A stretch of 64,000 nt of DNA, taken from contig VWZP01002893.1 in the NCBI GenBank assembly GCA_013396995.1, positions 682,001-746,000 on the forward strand, written 5' to 3'. Position numbers and translations under genes: made by a program. Positions 27,101 through 40,312 of this stretch are shown here, in pieces (position 1 is the first letter of the stretch; each line of letters begins with the position of its first letter). Origin of the DNA: Dicaeum eximium. Taxonomy: Eukaryota; Chordata; Aves; Passeriformes; Dicaeidae. The notes below the pieces were generated by a model. The model did no database searches, was not told the DNA's origin, and saw only the letters and a list, made by a program, of their open reading frames with translations.

Positions 27101-29420
27101 CAGTATTGAAGGGGATTGTCTTGATTTGAACATTTTCGTGATGCCAGGTAATTGGCCTTGTCATCTATGCTTTGGTTGTTTTCAATTTTTGTCCTTCCCA
27201 CCAGGCTTCTCCAAAGGTGGTTACATTATCATGTGGTGCAACTTCTTTTGGCACTTGGAACTTCTTTGTCATAGTGATTTGTGCTCTGTAATTCTCGTTG
27301 TTTTGCAGTGTTCGGACTGCAGATCCCTCTTTTTGATCAGACTTTGATCCCTCTTTTACTCTTTTACTGTAGTGTAACATGCAGGTCCTCTTATCTGCCC
27401 TCCCTTTATTTTAAATTAATAAAATTAATCTCAGCTGGCACTTTTCTGAGATTTGATTAATTTCTGTCCTTTTGTCCCATTCATTCTAATCCAACTGAAT
27501 GCGTCTTCCTATAGCTGAGAGTCACAGTGGCTTTGGTTTCAGTCTTCACCAATAGATAGTTTCTTATAGTTGGTAATTTTGTAGTTGTTTTCCTTTGTTC
27601 CTGCTTATTCCCTTTTCTTCCAAGTGTGTCCCAATGAAGAGCTGTTGATTTAGCTCAGCAGGCTGATGTGCATGATCTTCTGAATGGCTTCCATAGACTG
27701 GGCACAGCTTTCTCATTATGTTCCGTATTCTTCTAAGCATTCATGTGACTTAATTCTCATTGTTAGTAAACAATCCACAAGTATTACTTGTTCTTTCCTA
27801 AACCTGTTTCCTAGATGCATAAACAGTGTCCTCGTTTCTGTGGAAAAATGAAGTTTTGGATAGCTCTTTTCTCTTTCAGAAAAGCAGAGTCATCTGGGAG
27901 AGCTCTGAGAATTACACTCTCAGAGGAGTACACACATTGATGGTTGGGGACAAGGGTCACAAAACAAAGCAGCTGAGTTCAGTTTAGCTCAGGCAGTATT
28001 TTGTGGTTTACATGCACCTTAACACTTCTCAGTTTCCTGTTTCATAAAATGAAGACAGTTAAATTTTTTTTGTTAGTGTTTTTTGAATTTTTCTAAAAGA
28101 AAAATTTATAAAGTTACAAAATTTTATTGATATGTTTTGAGTATTAGTAAATAACTGAGTGGAAATTAACTGAAACTAATCTTTGCTTCTAAGCATGTTT
28201 ATAATTTTAAAGCTGAGATGAATGCTACTGATGTGAGATTTCATGGTGGCAGGGGGTAGATAGTTCTCTTCAAAGAACTTTGATTTTTCTTTTATGCAGT
28301 TGTCCCTGAAGTGTTTCAGTAACATGTGACTGATGCTCTCTGTTACAAATACTGCTGTATGTCTCTGTGGATTGATAACTTTTACAGCAATATATCTTCT
28401 TATTGAAAAAAAAATGATGCAAAGGATCATCCTGTCCTGTAGAGACATGAGGGACACTCCCCTGCTAGACACTGGATTTTTGGTTGTTTGTGTGAAGGTG
28501 TATAAACACCAACATGTGTTCTTAACAGCATAGAGAAGTATCATGCACTGATCTTGCTGAAAAAGAGTTCAAGTGCTTCTGTAGGCTTAGGGATTCAGTC
28601 AGGTTGTGTTTGTCATGCAGAAAGCAAGGGGTACTGCTTTGTTAGTCAACATCTGGTCTGAAGCTGTCATAAAATGGGAACTTGGAGTTACTCAGGAAAA
28701 CTTTAAACCAACTAAGTAAAAAAAGCCTGGAGATTTGAGATTATTGTCTTTATGATATTTTGGATAGCTGATGAGAAAAAAATCAAGAAATTAAAGTTTC
28801 CTGCTTCAATCAGTTCATTTGCTGTCTAAATGGAGCACACATCTTGGCTTTTGTGTGTGTATTTAGCCATAACTAGTAGTAGAAGAACAGGCTATCTATG
28901 TCTGCTCTAGTTTTACTTACAGCCTTACTACTTTTTCTGATTGCCTTTGTTTCATTCATACCACAAAATTCTAGGACAAGTTTAAAATGATGAACATCTA
29001 TGTATATGTGGCCTAGGAGTTTTGAATTAGTATTTCCTGAACTTACATAGGAGAGCCTGTAGATGCTGTTGATGGTATTTTTATGCTTTTGTCTGTGGCC
29101 CATCAAATCTCTAATTACAGAAGAAAGCAGCATGCTTATGCAGGGTAGATTCACTTGCTGTATTGGGCTTTTTAAAAGTATACTGCTTTTGTATTAGACA
29201 GTCAGCATTGCCAATTTGCTTTTACACAGTAGTATATGGAATTTTATGGACCCTGTCTAGTGCTGCTTCTTGTGTCTTTGCTCATTTCTTATGTCAGTGG
29301 CACAGTGTAGGATTGTAATGTTGGACGTATCTTCTGGTGGTTGAGGATGCTGCCCATAAACTATCCACCTAACTACCCAAAACATTTTTGAAAGCTTTAA
29401 AAAAAAACCCAAAGCCTTTT
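24141..29420. other. No gene or recognisable repeat
   Basis: Unique AT-rich sequence with no reading frame I recognise. The longest frames (86 plus at 27087-27347, 122 minus at 28176-28544) match no known family by eye. T-rich and A-rich runs around 28050-28110 are the only low-complexity features. Confidence 0.4.
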
Positions 29421-29422
29421 CT

Positions 29423-29474
29423 GTTTGTTTGTTTGTTTGTTTGTTTGTTTGTTTGTTTTTTGTTTTTTTTTTTA
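29423..29474. repeat. (GTTT)n microsatellite with T-rich end
   Basis: Eight or more uninterrupted GTTT units are followed by TTTTTGTTTTTTTTTTT. Such arrays often grow from the poly(A) tail of an antisense retroposon, but no element body is recognisable to its right. Confidence 0.95.
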
Positions 29475-30084
29475 AGATAGTTGAGGAAAATGTCAGAGTT
29501 AGTTCTACTATATGGTCCTTACATTTTTATATAGTTCTAATTTATAGATTTGCTGTTAAAAGAGTATGTACTTCTGAGCCACAGCTTCTCAATTTTATTT
29601 TACTCTGCTTGTAAACTGCTAGGGACAAACAATTTAATATAAAAATGGTAAAAATTGATCTATGAGTTTGAATGTCACAGTTCTAAGACTTCCATGCAAA
29701 GCCTTGAGAATTGCCAGGAATGTGGATTTCAGTGACACAATAAGGTGATGGGCACTGCTGAACATCAGGAAGACCCCTTGAAATCAAGTAATGAAAAGCT
29801 TGACAAAGCATTAGAAAATTAATCCATCTTTTTCTTATTTTTTCTGGCTGTAGAACAATGGATTTTTTGAGGAAATGATGTGTCTCCACCTAATATTCTT
29901 AAACAGAAGGTTCAATGCATATGCAAACTGACTCTGCATTAAAATAAACAGAGCTTCTACTGCAAATGTGCACTTGATAACCAAGACTGTAATGCATGGA
30001 GAGCAGCTTATTTCACTAGTATGAGTAGCTCTCATGAGAGGTTAAGACAGAGGCAGGTGGAAATGTTGGTTTGACTTTTGATAT

Positions 30085-30658
30085 TGTCCTGATCTAGCTG
30101 GGGTAGAGTCAATTTTCTTCCTAGTAATTGGTACAGAGCTGTGTTTTGGATTTGGTACGAGAATGGTGTCAGTAACACTGATGGTTTTAGCTGTTGTTGA
30201 GCAGAGTTTTGAGTTGTTACAGTCAAGGACTTCTCAGTTTCCTGGTCTCTGCCAGCGAGGGCAGTGCACAAGAAGCCAGGACATGTTCAGGACAGCTGAC
30301 CTGAGCTGCCCAAAGGAATGTTCCATACCATGGATCATCACACTCAGTGTATAAATTGGGGATACCTGGCTGTGAGGGGCCAGACACTGCTGGGGGGCCT
30401 GGTTGGACATCGGTCAGTGGGTGGTGAGCAGTGGGTTAGGGTTGTGAACCCAAATGATATTGGGGCTTTGAGGGTTTTGGTCCTCTCTATCTTTTCCCTT
30501 TTACCATAGTATTTTACTTTAGTAAATTATTAAACTGTTCTTACCTCCACCCATGCACTTTACCTTTTTCTCACTCTCTTCCCCATCCCACAAAATGAGG
30601 ACAAGAGTGAGCAAGCAGCTTGTGGTACTTAGTTGTTGGCTGGTATTTAACTGCAACA
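30085..30658 (+). mobile_element. Solo LTR of an avian endogenous retrovirus, sense
   Basis: The element begins TGTCCTG at 30085 and ends GCAACA at 30658, giving the canonical TG...CA limits and about 574 bases, close to full length for the family. The order of blocks is typical: GGGTAGAGTCAATTTTCTTC near the 5' end, TCAAGGACTTCTCAGTTTCC, a CAGGACAGCTGACC block, a TATA box (TATAAAT at 30350-30356), a GGTTGGACATCGGTCAGTGG block, an ATTAAA poly(A) signal (30529-30534), and a GTGGTACTTAGTTG block just before the 3' end. No internal retroviral sequence flanks it, so it is most simply a solo LTR left by recombination. Flanks (GATAT before, GGATT after) give no clean target-site duplication. TATA and poly(A) signals are both retained, so promoter activity is possible but untested. 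Confidence 0.85.
30350..30356 (+). promoter_or_regulatory. TATA box of the solo LTR
   Basis: TATAAAT lies in the middle of the LTR at the position where this family carries its TATA box, about 180 bases before the ATTAAA signal. It would direct plus-strand transcription if active. Confidence 0.6.
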
Positions 30659-33600
30659 GGATTTACCTGCTCCAGTGCTGGATAGATAAATTTGATTTTG
30701 AGTAAGTTATATTACATTAGAAAAGGTCTGAAGTATATCTTAGGTTGAATACTAAGTAGGAAAAATGAGCTATCCTTACTCTGTACAGTTAAAAGTACCT
30801 AAAAAAAGAGAGAGTCAAAAAGAAATCTCTTGAGAAATAGTTGTTTGAAAGTTTATACGTATGGAAGAGCTGATAGCTTTGGAACCTTTTTTCTTTGTGT
30901 ATGGAAGATGCTGTCTCCTCTCTGCATTCTTCCATGCTTATTATAGGCTATTGCATTGATATGAATCCTCCACCTGGTCTCATCATTTAACCTGTTGAGT
31001 TTCATTATCTAGAGTGATGCATTTATTATTTATATGGGACACAGGTGGCTTTTTCCCCCGATGTTCTTCATTGGATGCTTTACCTGTATTTATAAGAGAT
31101 TTTTTTTCCACATGGTGTCACAGTTTACGCACAGATGTGTATGTAACTAGAGACACATTAGACTGCAGAGCTACTTTCCTCTTTCCAACCTGTAACACCA
31201 GTTCAAAGTCCATGTATGTGGCTGAGAGATAGGATTAAAATATTTACTAGTAAAATCTGTTGTCATTTAGGATTTTTGGAGCCTTCCTAAACAGCAGTCC
31301 CCTCTGAGAGAAAACCTTCAGTATGTTGTTATTCATTGCTTCCCTTATGGTTTTGCTGATGCTAATACATACCTAAGGAAGTGGAGTTTTCTGTGATTCA
31401 CATTCACTGATGCTGTTTTCCCCTGCTCTGATCCATCAAAGATCTGCAGGTGAAAGATTTTGTTCTTTTGAAAGAAAGGAGAAAAATACAGCTATGCATA
31501 TTTTCCCTAGTGGTTTCTTTTTGTCTTCATCTTTAATCCCATAAACATTCATTACCTGTTTGTGTATCATCTCTGCTCTGATCTGAACCCATTTAACCAA
31601 AAGGAAGTGGCAAAGTTTTTGGTTTTTTTTTCAGTGTCTGCCTGAGGTTTAAATTATGCATTTTGAAGTTTAAAACTTTGAAGCAGTTGTTTTCTTTACA
31701 TCTACAAGTTAAAAGGATCCAGCAAGGAATGTTATATTCTTGTTTTAGAATTTCAAAAGCTCTGTTTACTTTTAACATGCTTGAGTTTACAGCACAACAC
31801 TATGTGGTGGAGAAATGCATACAAGTAATTATGTCAATTACCATCAGCTCTATGCAATTCTTCTGTGATGCTATGTGATTTAAATGTCATTATGTGTCTG
31901 GAAAAGGATGGGAAATTGTTGTTGTTAGCTTCTGTTTGCTGCTAGCAGCTGTTTTTATGACTGGTTTTGCTCATAAACAGGTGTTTAGAACATTCCTTTG
32001 ACTAAGTGGTACAGCTTGTGCTGCTGTGAATTAAATTGTCTTGCTTGTCTATGTAGCTTCGATTTCTTTTGTTTTCACTTCTTTAAAGAAAAGAAAAATA
32101 TAAAAGCAGGAAGGCTCCCAGCATCTGAGGTTTTGGTAAGTCATGCTTGGAGACACTGGAAGTTTATGATGAGAAAGAATGTGTCCTTGAAGAAAAAGAT
32201 GTTTTGCTATGGGTATCTGTGGGCATGGCCTCCCAATTATATCTCATTTTATGCTGGTTCCTGTCTACTCCTGTTAAAGGAGCTTTCTGGTACTTTCTCT
32301 GCTTTGGTTAGAATTCCTGTTCCTGGTGCTTTTTAGTGCCTGAAGTGTATCTATGGTGGGTGATGAAGGATTGGACATAGACACTAAAAGTAAGTATGTA
32401 TTAAGTAATATTCCATGGTGAAAACTTAACTCTGTATAAAATGCTTTTGAAAAGTATCATCAGATGGTGCTTCTGAAAAAGGTAAGGTGAATTCTTCCCC
32501 TGCCCCCCATTCTCATGTCTAACACCTGAAAGCAAGGAAGGTGCATTATTTGTAATTTGTGGACTTGACAGTACTTACAGGTGAATGAAAGCCTCAAAAG
32601 ATCTTGTCGGGTCCTGTTTTTAAGGCATTTTCTGTATGTATTTTGTTCAAAAAATTATTGATCTCCATTCCTTGCTAGTTAATCAGGGATTAGAAGAGCA
32701 GAGTTTTCAACTGAATTGGTCATTGTCATTTAATATATGATCCAGTATGCTTAATTTCTATTACAAAAGAAACCCCAGCCAGGATCTGCTCAGCCATCTA
32801 AAACATGCAGGGGCCATCTGCAGCACTCAGATTGATGCCTGAGTGGTGGGGACCATCTCCTGTTTCAGTTGCATGTGTTGTGCTATTTATTTCTGACATG
32901 GCTATTGTTGACACTTTTCTGGTGCATGGAATAATGGTATTTCATGACAGAGCGACAGTATTGTCTCAGTTAATAGATTAAGGATGAATAGAGCTTTAAA
33001 GGGAAGCTGGGGAAGATCTTAGAAAGAACCTGGACTGTATTTGTGTCTCAATCCACTACCTAATCCATATGACCATTTTTAAAAATGGTAATTTGAACAG
33101 AAATAGCAGTTCACCACTACCTCATGGTCACACAGTGAAAGCCTCTGCCTTTCTCTGGATCCTTACCAAGAAAACAGTGAGAATATTTACTTATAAGGTA
33201 GGCAGCCCAGTTTCCCCATGCCAGCCTTGGAGTTTCACAGGCTTCCCTTCAGAAATGGTTCTTATATGGGAAGCAACTTTTACCGCTGAGTCAAAGTGTG
33301 TGTGAAAGACCTGAAGAAATGGTGGGGAGGCTTTGGTTGAAGGGATGTTTTCACCTCGAAATGGAGTGTGGTGGAGACACACAGGAGTTGTATAGAACCA
33401 AGTCACATCCCCCATCCATGTAGCTGAGTTATGGGGTTATACAGACATTGGTTGTGATTTTTTGAAGTGGTTTTGTGTCTGCTTGGTTGGTGATACGTTG
33501 ACAATCTGTACACTGCATAGCTTTGGGAGATGTACATCTCTCTGGAACCCTCATCTGCTCATATATGCCTGAATTGGTATTGTCTATGATTTTACTAAGC

Positions 33601-36600
33601 ATACCATGTACTTTTCTTTAGACAGTGTTTGGGTGTTTAACCATGATTTTCTTCCAGATAGAAGAGGAGATTGCATTGTGCTCTCTTTTGTTGCCTCTTG
33701 TTTGGTTTAAATTTTATTTGGGAGCAAAAAAGAAACTCCTTCTTCTTATTTATTAATATATTTTTATGTTTTATCTTTTTAATTGTTAGTAACAAAACCA
33801 AAGATCCTTAGAGCTGTTCATTAATTTGAAGTGAGAATAGCAGGAAAAGAATACAGCTAAATTAATATTTCTACAAGCCAGTAAAACTTAGCAGTGGCAG
33901 TGTAGTATGTGGAGATTTCAGTCTCTGGTACATCAGTAAATAACCTGTTACAGTTATCTGGATTTTTGCCTTTGCACACATGTTCTGCAAGATGAGGTAG
34001 TAAACTCCAATTTATGTCTTGTCTTTCATAGTTTGGATGTTGTTAGAACCATGTCCTTGTTTTGGCTCTAGGATCTTAGAGACTTTAAAATTACTCCTCC
34101 TGAGATGTGTAAAAGACTTGAAAACTTTGTTTCTAACAGTTCAGCTCTTTTTTGTGACAAGAATGATAGTATAAAGTCCATCTTTGGCCCTCAGGATGGT
34201 TAAATATCCCCGTTTAGGCAGATTCCTGTCTACCAGTCCCATTATCATCTAAGTAGCTTTTGATGGTACCCATGCATGCAGCGATCTCTGGACTCAAGGT
34301 GAACTCTTTTGTGAGTAGTTGTCAACAAAATACTGCTCTTGGAAAACTGGATGAAGAATCTGTGTTGCAGGCAGGAGAATTTATTGCATCTTAGTACTTA
34401 TGGAGAAGTGAACTCTCCTATGGAGTAGAGAACTCCTATCTTCAGATTAGACTTCAAAAAAGAGATGGGGAAAGTTGAAAGTGCAAAGGCTGAAATGCTA
34501 TAAGTTTGTGCTTGTTTTCAGACTGGTGCTGATAAAAACTAAACTTTAATTTGCATTTTGACTGGCTAAAGGAATTTACATCAAAACAATTTTAAAAAAT
34601 CAACTCTTAATAAATACAGGAAATTCTGTAGAAATACTGTTCCACTAGGATTGCAAAGGTGTGGATTGGATGCTATCAACTAATCTTGCCTGTGGTTTTA
34701 TAAGTCTTTCTCACCTTAGTACAAGTGTATAGGTGTAGGGATATTGAAATTCACTGTGATTCCTTCCAAGCCAGTTATTTAGAGTGGAAACCTGCATATT
34801 TTTACCCATTAAATTATTTACAGCTCTTCCTGCTGTAGGTGTGATCTTGTCAGACTGGGTAGTCTGGGATCATGGCAGGGATGATTCAAAATTTGCATTT
34901 CTTACAAGTTGCAGGGCTGCTGCTGAAAGCTTCTGGTGATGCTGCTGCTGCTGACTGCTTTCCATTCAGCTGTGGAGGCCTGGGTTGTCAGTGTTTCATA
35001 CTACCAGTGCTAAAATCCATTGCACTATCATCAAGTTAAATTTCATCACCAGAATCTGGAGTTCTGGTCAAGATGAAAAGTGCTACCTTTCAGCCCGTGG
35101 GCAGACCTCTTGGGCACCAGTGGATTTCACGTGTTGGAAGCTTGTTTCTGGGGTGCTTTGCCAGATTGAAGGATGGATAGGAGGACCCAGTTCATCTCTC
35201 CTAGGGTTCCCCCTCTCAAAAGCAAGAGTTAACACCAGCAGTCTCTTTGGACCATCCCCCACCACGAGATGCATTCCCAAAGCCCAGTTTTATCTCACTT
35301 GCTCAGCAGCAATTTTTCTCAGCAGTGCTTTACTGGGAGAAGAGCTGCTGGCTGGGGGAGCAGAGGAGGGGAGTGCAGGCTGCCTCCAGCCTCTCCAGAC
35401 TGTTGGGCTGGGATATCTGAATAGGGATGGGATTCAACTGACTGTAGGGTGGTGTACAGTGTAATTTTAAATACCCTTAGGTAGCTAGCCTGGCCTGTAG
35501 TTGGCACTCCAGGAAAGCACAGCTTTCCTTGTCATATTTGCCAGTGCTGTGTAGATGTCTTGGATAATGCTGCTGTGTTTTAAGTGGTGCAGTCATGTGC
35601 TTAGGCAGCAATACCTTGTGCTAACTAAAATTTTATGAGCCTGTCAAGACTAGGGCAGACAGGAGATAAATAGCAGGGCTGTAGCTGATGGTGAGAAGAA
35701 CATGTGATTGTCGAGGATTCTTCAGAAATCTAGGTAGTAATAGCATCTTGTAATTTTAATGATGTTTTTAGTATGGTTTGATATGGTGTATGGTGATATC
35801 CCATGTGACTGTCTTCTGATTCAATAGCAAACTGTGTATCTTGAGAAGGCAAACCTGGCTCTGTTCAACTGGCATTTGCTAAGGATGGGAATGTTAAGTG
35901 GTACCCTATATTTCCAAATTTTAAGTTTTTTTCTTTTTCAGCTACCCTTATCAGTGACAGTCTTTACTTGCTATGCTCTAGCATTGCTTTATGCTTCACT
36001 TAGGAATTAAATGCAGTTTAGTACTATGTGAAACAATTTGTGTATTTAACCAGTAGAGTATAAGTATTTTGGAATTCATTTAATGTCTAGTGATACCTGT
36101 TCATGGTTAATACAGCAGTTAATTTTGATGGAAATAAAGCTTTTACCTAGATCCGTGGCTTTAGTTTCAAGTAATTGAGTTTGTAGTGAGCTTCTCATCT
36201 AAATGGACCCTTTTCTGGAAGAGGGAATGCTGTGGGATGAGCTGGTCAGGAAGTCCTCCTTGCACTCTGCTGCTAAAGAATCTGATGTCCAGCGTGGAAA
36301 AGCTGTCACATGGAGCCCTGAATGCAGGCTGAGGACTGAGAACCTAGTCTAGAAATTATCTTGTGATTTACAGCAGGAATATTGCTCTTCTTGTGCCTCT
36401 GACATAGAATGAGACAGGTTATGGGAGAAAGGAAACTGAACAATAGACTGAAAAGCAGTAATGTTACAATTTTACTTAAGTTTCAAATGTCCTATTTCCT
36501 GCGTGTGTTGATGCTGGATAGTTGCCAACAGGACTGTGAGGGTTTTTTACTGCCTCACTTCAATGTTTATTTTTTTCCCCCCTCCATTTCACAGCACTCT

Positions 36601-39600
36601 AGAGTCTTCTATTAATTTTCTCTTTTTTGAGTTGAAACAAAGCCCAAGAAAGGCTGTTTTATTCTCTGCCCTTTATTTCCCTGGAGGATAACGAAATAGA
36701 AGGGAAAAAATATCCATTGGGGCTGGAGTAATCAAAATTGTTTGTTGGGAAAGCTTTACAGGTTTCAGTTTAAACATGAAAGGGGAAAAGACAGGGAAAA
36801 AAATCTTATTCAAGACTCCATCTAGTTAAATATATGCAGCACTTCAGGCTTTGATTTTAAATCTTGCAGAGTTTGAGAGATGCAAAGCATTTAAAAGCAT
36901 AATATTCCTTGTTAAATCTTTAGTGCTAGTTTCTTTGCTCTAGTTAGCTGCAAACTAACTCTGTTCTAGTTAATTGCATCCAGCTTCTTAAAATGCTTAC
37001 TTTGTGAGCAAAGGATTCTCTAATTTTAGAGCTATGTGAACTTATTTGCTTCTACAAATACTTGATTCTCAGTTCCTAAAAAATTTGAGATTGTCTTTCT
37101 AGGTAAAAAAAAAAGAGCTTTTGTGTAGTGGAGCTGTGTGAAGATAAGATGTGAGAAATATTTTTTAAATTTTAAAACTCTCTTTTTCAGCAGAAAGTAA
37201 GGAAGGACCAAAATACTTAAAATAATAAATGACAGAGGATATATAGTTTTATGAAACTCATTAAACACTAAGAAAATCCTGTTAGAAATGAAAGGATAGA
37301 AAATGCAAGATTACTACAAGAAAACACTTTTCAACCAATTGATAAACTGTTGTAATCATTCAGATGGGTGCTTTCAAAACCTCAATAAATTCTCAGTTTT
37401 CTGTATAGATGATTGGATTCTATTTTACTGCTTGTGATAGATGTTTGAGGGGACTTATATAGCTCAATTTCACAGTCAACTTCTAACAAGACAAAATTTG
37501 AGAAAAAATGTGATGCAGAGAGCAGTGTCCCACTCTCGTTCTTCCTTAGAGCTGTGCCATTGCCCCTGGCAAGGACCACGGTTGAAAATAGAAACGTGGA
37601 TTAAGTGGATTAGAGCTTGTTTGTTTTTTAGCTTCAAGTTCACTGTAAGATATAGACTCTCACTGTACTTAAGATTTGATTGTAGTTTGTTATTCACTGT
37701 TTGCATACTTCCCAGTGAGGCATTTCCTTCTGTTTGATGTTACAAGGCTTCCTCTTTTTTCATCTGAAGTATTCTGTGCTTCTAAATATATTTACCTTTT
37801 TAAGTAAAATTTAGCTGTAATAGGAAAATTCCCTCTGAGACTGTAATTTGTTTCTTTTTTTTCTTTTCACAAGCAAGTGATAAAAAGTTGGCAACAAAGT
37901 CGTACTCCTAGGAGAAATCAAGAATATATCAGTTAGATATGGTGTGAGTGGCAGACAATGGCAGAGATACTCAGTCATGAATGGTGATAAGATGCATGGA
38001 TTGCTCTTTTTTCTTCAAGTAACAGAAGAACCTAAATCATGGAACTAAAACTGAAAGGCAGCAAATTTAACAGTAATTGATAAAATCAAATAGTTTTGAC
38101 ATGTTTTGTAACTAAGCAGTGAAACTCATTACTGCAAGATACCATCAAGGCAAAGAGCTTAACTGCAGCTCTTTAATAGAAAATTCATCTGGATAAAAGT
38201 ACATCTAGGATTAGGTTATAATTTTCTTTTCATGGATTAGAATATACATAGGGGACAGTGAGACTTGCACTCATTTAGTTTTTATTTCAGTTTTTCCATC
38301 CTAGGGTCTTGGAAGATAATTCTCACATACCGAGATTGCTCTTTTACTGATCAGACTCCTCTATGATTCCTTACTGCTATTTTCCTTTGTACCTGCACTG
38401 GGACTCTGTTTTGGATGTTCTTAGGCACAGGGTACCATGAGCAGACAAACCAGATCAAGAGAGGGGTCCACTGTTGAAGATTTTTTGAGTTTTGTTCACC
38501 CTTCTTCTCTTAACTGCTCAAAGCCAGTTCTGTCAGAAATTTTCTGTGTGAAAATCTTTCAGGTTTTGAGAAGAGGCACCTATGTTTCTAGCACCATTGA
38601 TAATATGTTTTGCAGTTTGGGGAATGTTTTGCTATGAAAGTGATGCATGGGGAATAAAGACATTGCTGCCTTCTTGCACTGTGTGTCTTTTCCACTTTAA
38701 GTCACTAGAGAAGACGTGTGCAAACTGCAAGTGAGGCCATGTAAGCATTTGCAAAGCTGTCCATTATCCAAAGAATGCTGTTTGCAAACCTTTCTGACAG
38801 CATCAACTTGTTAAGCAAAGTCATCTTATTTTAGAAATCTCTCTGCTCTTGGCACTTCTGTTTCTTTGCAGTCCCCAATAGCAGAAATACCTTTTTTCAG
38901 CTGTCTTTCTCCAAACACCCACTAATAAAGAACATACTGAGGGGAGATGAAGCTCTGGTTTTCAAAAGTCTTGCTACACTGTATCCTGGTCTTTTAAGAG
39001 TAGATATGGGTTGTTTTTATTTTTTTTTGTTTTGTTTTGTTTTGTTGTTTTTTTCCATGAGCCATTTATCATTGTTATTATTAGGAAAATGTCTCTTTGA
39101 TTTAGGCAAAGAACTGTAAACCTGGATCTTTTTGCAAGACTAGCAAAGCTATAAAATTCAGGCAGATCATTAGGTTTCAATCCTCAAAGGTTATTAATAT
39201 TTGGTCATCGGGGAAATTGATGGGAATTTGTAAATTTGTTTTAATTGGTGTACTGAGATTTAATCTTTGTAGGACATGAAAGTGTTGTAGTTTGAGCTCA
39301 AGCTTGGAGTATATTAAATATATACTGCAACTATAGAATTGATTCAAAATGGTTTCAAATTTTATGTTTAGCCCTGAGCTTTCTAGATTTCAGTTTTCTC
39401 ATCTAGTAAAGTAGGATTTTTAATTTGGATTTGCCTCAGGGGGAAAGATAATCCCTAGAAACAAGCAGTTATTAAGGCATGAGTTCCTTTGCATGGGGAG
39501 CAGTAAACTGTGGGGTTTGTATGTATAAACTAGAATGTGCAGAGAACAGAGTCTTAGCTTGTGCCTCCTTTACTTCTCGTTGTGTCACATCAGTCTGCTG

Positions 39601-39716
39601 AGATTTATGATTAAGAATGCACAGAACCATTTAGAAAAATGAAAACAAGAAAGCAAGGCGACTAAATAGGTTGCCTGCACATAAATTTGGTTGATTGACA
39701 ATGTTTCTCCAGCTCC
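30659..39716. other. Long stretch without recognised gene or repeat
   Basis: About 9 kb of mostly unique sequence. A GC-richer part (34900-35470) carries a 159-codon plus frame (34985-35464) with no recognisable domain or signal peptide. A (TTTTG)-type T-rich tract lies at 39012-39054. I see no CR1, LTR or RNA gene. Confidence 0.4.
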
Positions 39717-39836
39717 CGCTTTGTTAGGCTCGCGTGCGGTGTGTGGCTTTGGTGGGCGGTGAGCTCCATCTAGTGACACTGGGAGCGGCGAGCCCGACTC
39801 ACGGCGTGTCTGCCCCCCTGGCCATCGGCTGCTCGC
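39717..39836. promoter_or_regulatory. Mini CpG island with a CTCF-like motif
   Basis: Twelve CpG dinucleotides fall within 120 bases, in a window where CpG is otherwise rare. On the minus strand TCACTAGATGGAGC (complement of 39763-39776) matches 12 of 14 positions of the CTCF core consensus CCASYAGRKGGCRS. No splice-supported exon or open frame marks it as a promoter. It could be an insulator, an orphan CpG island or the remains of a GC-rich mobile element. The tandem array begins about 100 bases downstream. Confidence 0.4.
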
Positions 39837-39950
39837 CACTGCCTCTGGTTTGAAAGCACACACAGTGGGCAGTGCCATGGCACCCACAGCAGAAAAGCAC
39901 AGGAAAAAATGAAATGGTTCTCTGAAGGCATTACATATATATATATACAT

Positions 39951-40276
39951 ATATATATACACACATATAGATACACATATATATACATAGACACATACAC
40001 ATATATATACATAGACACATACACATATATATACATAGACACATACACATATATATACATAGACACATACACATATATATACATAGACACATACACATAT
40101 ATATACATAGACACATACACATATATATACATAGACACATACACATATATATACATAGACACATACACATATATATACATAGACACATACACATATATAT
40201 ACATAGACACATACACATATATATACATATATATGTGTGTGTATATATATGTGTATCTATATGTGTGTATATATAT
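39951..40276. repeat. 24-bp minisatellite flanked by a perfect 37-bp inverted repeat
   Basis: Ten identical copies of a 24-base unit (ACACATATATATACATAGAC plus ACAT) run from 39973 to 40212, with a partial copy to about 40228. The left flank 39951-39987 and the right flank 40240-40276 are exact reverse complements over 37 bases, so the strand could fold into a long hairpin with the array in the loop. Eight-residue repeats in the translated frames on both strands are only a by-product of the 24-base unit. AT alternation is almost complete. Copy identity points to recent expansion, and length is likely to vary between individuals. Confidence 0.97.
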
Positions 40277-40312
40277 TTAGATACATATTTAGATATCTAT
40301 TTAGATATCGTG
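40277..40312. repeat. Short TATTTAGATAYC-type tandem repeat
   Basis: Directly after the inverted repeat the sequence has about three diverged copies of a 12-mer containing TATTTAGATA (ending TATTTAGATATC near 40308). It probably arose by the same slippage process as the neighbouring array. Confidence 0.7.

Noticed and set aside
27165..27380. 71-codon minus frame with protein-like composition
   Set aside because: I recognised no family, splice sites are not convincing and the length is within chance.
30430..30445. GGGTTAGGGTT resembling telomere repeat
   Set aside because: Fewer than two units, and it lies inside the LTR.
34985..35464. 159-codon plus frame in GC-richer sequence
   Set aside because: No domain, signal peptide or homology by eye. 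Frame length is favoured by local GC content.
39770..40280. Reading frames of 95-152 codons with eight-residue tyrosine-rich repeats on both strands
   Set aside because: They are produced by the 24-bp tandem repeat, which has no stop in several frames. Nothing else supports a protein.
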